A stretch of 5,942 nucleotides of DNA from an uncultured bacterium (GTDB taxonomy: Bacteria; Bacillota; Clostridia; Oscillospirales; Oscillospiraceae), in NCBI GenBank assembly GCA_905214155.1, contig CAJMLC010000120.1, positions 1 through 5,942 of the forward strand, in the 5' to 3' direction. The notes below the pieces were generated by a model. The model saw only the letters and a program-made list of their open reading frames with translations. It did no database searches and was not told the DNA's origin. The translations under genes and the position numbers were made by a program. Shown here piece by piece: positions 4,467-5,942 of the stretch. The first letter of the stretch is position 1; each line of letters begins with the position of its first letter.

Positions 4467-5942
4467 ATGGAACAAAACAGTCGTTATCTCGAAGAAGAAA
4501 CCCTCTCAAAGCTGATGCTGAAATTCAGCATTCCCTGTGTGCTGTCGATGCTGGTCGGCGCACTCTACAACATTGTCGATCAGATCTTCATTGGAAATTC
4601 CAGTGTCGGCACGATCGGCATTACCGCGACCTCCGTTGTGTTTCCGCTCATCACGATCGCAATGGCGTTCGGCCTGATGCTTGGTGACGGCGCGGCGGCC
4701 TATCTGTCGCTGTGCATGGGCAGGCGCGAATCGGATAAGATCGGCAAAGCGATCGGCACGGCCATCACGACCGCCATTGTGATTGGCCTGATCTTCTGGA
4801 TCGTCGGATATTCGGCATTGGACGCGATTTTGAACTTCCTGGGCGCAAAAACAGCCGAATCCCTGACTGCATCGCATGAATATGCGTTCTGGATCTTGCT
4901 GGGTCTTCCGTTTACGATCCTCGGCACGAGCCTGACGCCCATCGTCCGGGCGGATGGCGCACCGAACGTCGCAATGGCCTCCGGGTTATGCGGCTGCCTT
5001 TTGAATATCTTTTTGGACTGGCTTTTTGTCTTCCCCATGGACATGGGTGTGGCAGGCGCCGCGATCGCGACGACGATCGGCAACGTCGTTTCGTTCCTGA
5101 TCGTGTTCCGGTATCTGTTCCGCACAAGATCCTTCCAGCTGAAGGCGTCTGATTTTGTGCCGGATCTCCCGGCGATCGGACAGATCGGGAAATTGGGTTT
5201 CTCCAGCTTCCTCACCCAGCTTTCCATTGTCATCATCACGATCGTTTCCATGAATATGCTCGCAAAATACGGCGCACAGAGCCAGTACGGCGCGAACGAC
5301 CCGCAGGCGATCATCGGCGTGGTGATGAAAGTCTGTACCATCGCGGTAAATCTCGCGGTCGGGATCTCCGCCGGCTGCCAGCCGATTTTCGGCTTCAATT
5401 ATGGCGCGGGGCGGTATGACCGCGTGCGAAAGCTGCTCGGCATGGTGATGCGGAGCGTGCTGTGCATCGGCGTCGTCGCGACGATCCTGTTTCAGACGAT
5501 CCCGGCGCAGATCATCGGCATTTTCGGCACGAACTCCCAGAGCCCGGCGCTCTACATGGAGTTCGGCACGAGGGCGCTGCGCGTCTATCTGCTGCTGATT
5601 TTGTTTACGCTGGTGCAGAAATCCGCGTCCATCTTCCTGCAGGCGCTTGGCAGCGCGGTGCGGGCGACGCTGCTCTCGCTCATCCGTGACGTGATCGCAT
5701 TCGTTCCGTTTACGGTGCTGCTTCCGCTCCGGCTGGGACTGGACGGTATTCTCTGGGCCGCGCCCGCGGCGGATAATGCAGCTGTTCACCCCAAGCAGAA
5801 AGCGCGAGAGCAGCACGTCCGACAGGTTCGGCAGGATGTGCCGCACGACAATACCACAAGATGCGGTACCGGCCTATGCGCATTGTGCCGAAATATTGAA
5901 ATACAAACCAAGATACAAAATGAAGCGGCGTTTCGCTCTCTC
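4467..5942 (+). CDS. MATE family efflux transporter, 3' end replaced, open at window edge
   Basis: ATG at 4467 follows AGGAAGGA at 4454-4461. Residues 1-436 read as a normal clostridial MATE exporter, a membrane protein that expels drugs or other cations using an ion gradient. Seen are YNIVDQIFIG (34-43), RADGAPNVAM (161-170) with the following LNIFLDWLFVF (179-189), a second half starting near 240, QPIFGFNYGAGRYDRV (305-320), LQALG (391-395) and GILWAAPAAD (427-436). Full-length relatives are about 450-460 residues and continue here into the last membrane helix. Instead, from about nucleotide 5775, the frame continues with at least 56 hydrophilic residues that do not resemble the family. On the opposite strand that stretch encodes part of an ABC permease. 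The gene thus has lost its last helix at a junction. It probably pairs functionally with the MarR-like gene. The substrate is unknown. Confidence 0.88.
   Translation, partial: MEQNSRYLEEETLSKLMLKFSIPCVLSMLVGALYNIVDQIFIGNSSVGTIGITATSVVFPLITIAMAFGLMLGDGAAAYLSLCMGRRESDKIGKAIGTAITTAIVIGLIFWIVGYSALDAILNFLGAKTAESLTASHEYAFWILLGLPFTILGTSLTPIVRADGAPNVAMASGLCGCLLNIFLDWLFVFPMDMGVAGAAIATTIGNVVSFLIVFRYLFRTRSFQLKASDFVPDLPAIGQIGKLGFSSFLTQLSIVIITIVSMNMLAKYGAQSQYGANDPQAIIGVVMKVCTIAVNLAVGISAGCQPIFGFNYGAGRYDRVRKLLGMVMRSVLCIGVVATILFQTIPAQIIGIFGTNSQSPALYMEFGTRALRVYLLLILFTLVQKSASIFLQALGSAVRATLLSLIRDVIAFVPFTVLLPLRLGLDGILWAAPAADNAAVHPKQKAREQHVRQVRQDVPHDNTTRCGTGLCALCRNIEIQTKIQNEAAFRSL
5775..5873 (-). pseudogene. ABC transporter permease fragment (Dpp/Opp/Nik type), inverted
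   Basis: Read on the minus strand, these bases give about 33 residues with GIVVRHILPN followed by VLLSRFLLGVNSCI. This is the EAA-loop-to-next-helix region of peptide/nickel-type ABC importer permeases (the RHILPN motif contacts the ATPase). The family's usual continuation, of the type EASLSFLG, is missing: after the Ile the frame runs antisense into the MATE gene. Upstream an in-frame TAG lies at 5876-5874. The piece is therefore cut at both ends, with no start codon context or ribosome binding site, and is a fragment, not a gene. The motif is short but specific in pattern; the identity is from memory of the family. Confidence 0.6.
5874..5942. other. Unassigned AT-rich tail
   Basis: The last 69 bases are more AT-rich than the rest and contain ATACAAA twice (about 5902-5908 and 5914-5920). 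They remain open in the MATE frame but show no family resemblance on either strand. They may be intergenic DNA or a third piece at the rearrangement. Confidence 0.4.

Noticed and set aside
4700..5398. Minus-strand frame of 232 codons under the MATE gene
   Set aside because: It is antisense to conserved MATE motifs, with no ribosome binding site or recognisable domain.
4986..5846. Minus-strand frame starting with the ABC permease motif and continuing under the MATE gene
   Set aside because: Only the first 24 or so residues resemble a permease; the rest is antisense of the MATE gene, so this is not a real fusion gene.
1..5942. tRNA, rRNA, CRISPR array, insertion sequence or phage genes
   Set aside because: No cloverleaf, spaced repeats, transposase motifs or phage structural motifs were seen on either strand.

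Overview
The window looks like GC-rich DNA from a Gram-positive anaerobe of the class Clostridia, most likely an Oscillospiraceae-type gut bacterium. The basis is strong AGGAGG-type ribosome binding sites, an SLH-domain envelope protein with a signal peptide, a clostridial-type VWA-like protein, a clostridial-type NCS2 permease and a MATE exporter. The taxon is inferred from family resemblance recalled from memory; no search was run. Both ends cut through reading frames.

Layout: (1) 942-1, minus strand: the first 314 residues of a VWA-like (DUF2201-type) protein, with its own extended -10 promoter. (2) 943-1293: a divergent intergenic region with two short perfect inverted repeats. (3) 1294-1938, plus: a uracil/xanthine permease of only 214 aa that joins the family's N-terminal and C-terminal parts and lacks the middle, followed by a strong intrinsic terminator. 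(4) 2099-3787, plus: a complete secreted protein with three SLH repeats and a beta-propeller-like domain, with promoter, ribosome binding site and a 3' hairpin. (5) 3788-4160: an intergenic region with two candidate promoters, a 72-bp element bounded by an inverted repeat, and a leader ending in an intrinsic terminator. (6) 4161-4376, plus: a 71-aa protein resembling the two ends of a MarR regulator without the DNA-binding middle. (7) 4467 to the window edge, plus: a MATE exporter that is normal to about residue 436 and then runs into unrelated sequence. That sequence, read on the minus strand, is a fragment of an ABC transporter permease.

These genes do not form one pathway. The only likely functional pair is the MarR-like gene and the MATE exporter, an arrangement common in Clostridia. 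The main observation is that three of the five genes appear rearranged: the permease and the MarR-like gene by in-frame internal loss, and the MATE gene by an inverted junction at its 3' end. Either this is a real, decaying or recombining locus, or the sequence carries amplification or assembly chimeras. Read mapping across the three junctions would decide. I did not find a convincing new defence or mobile system.
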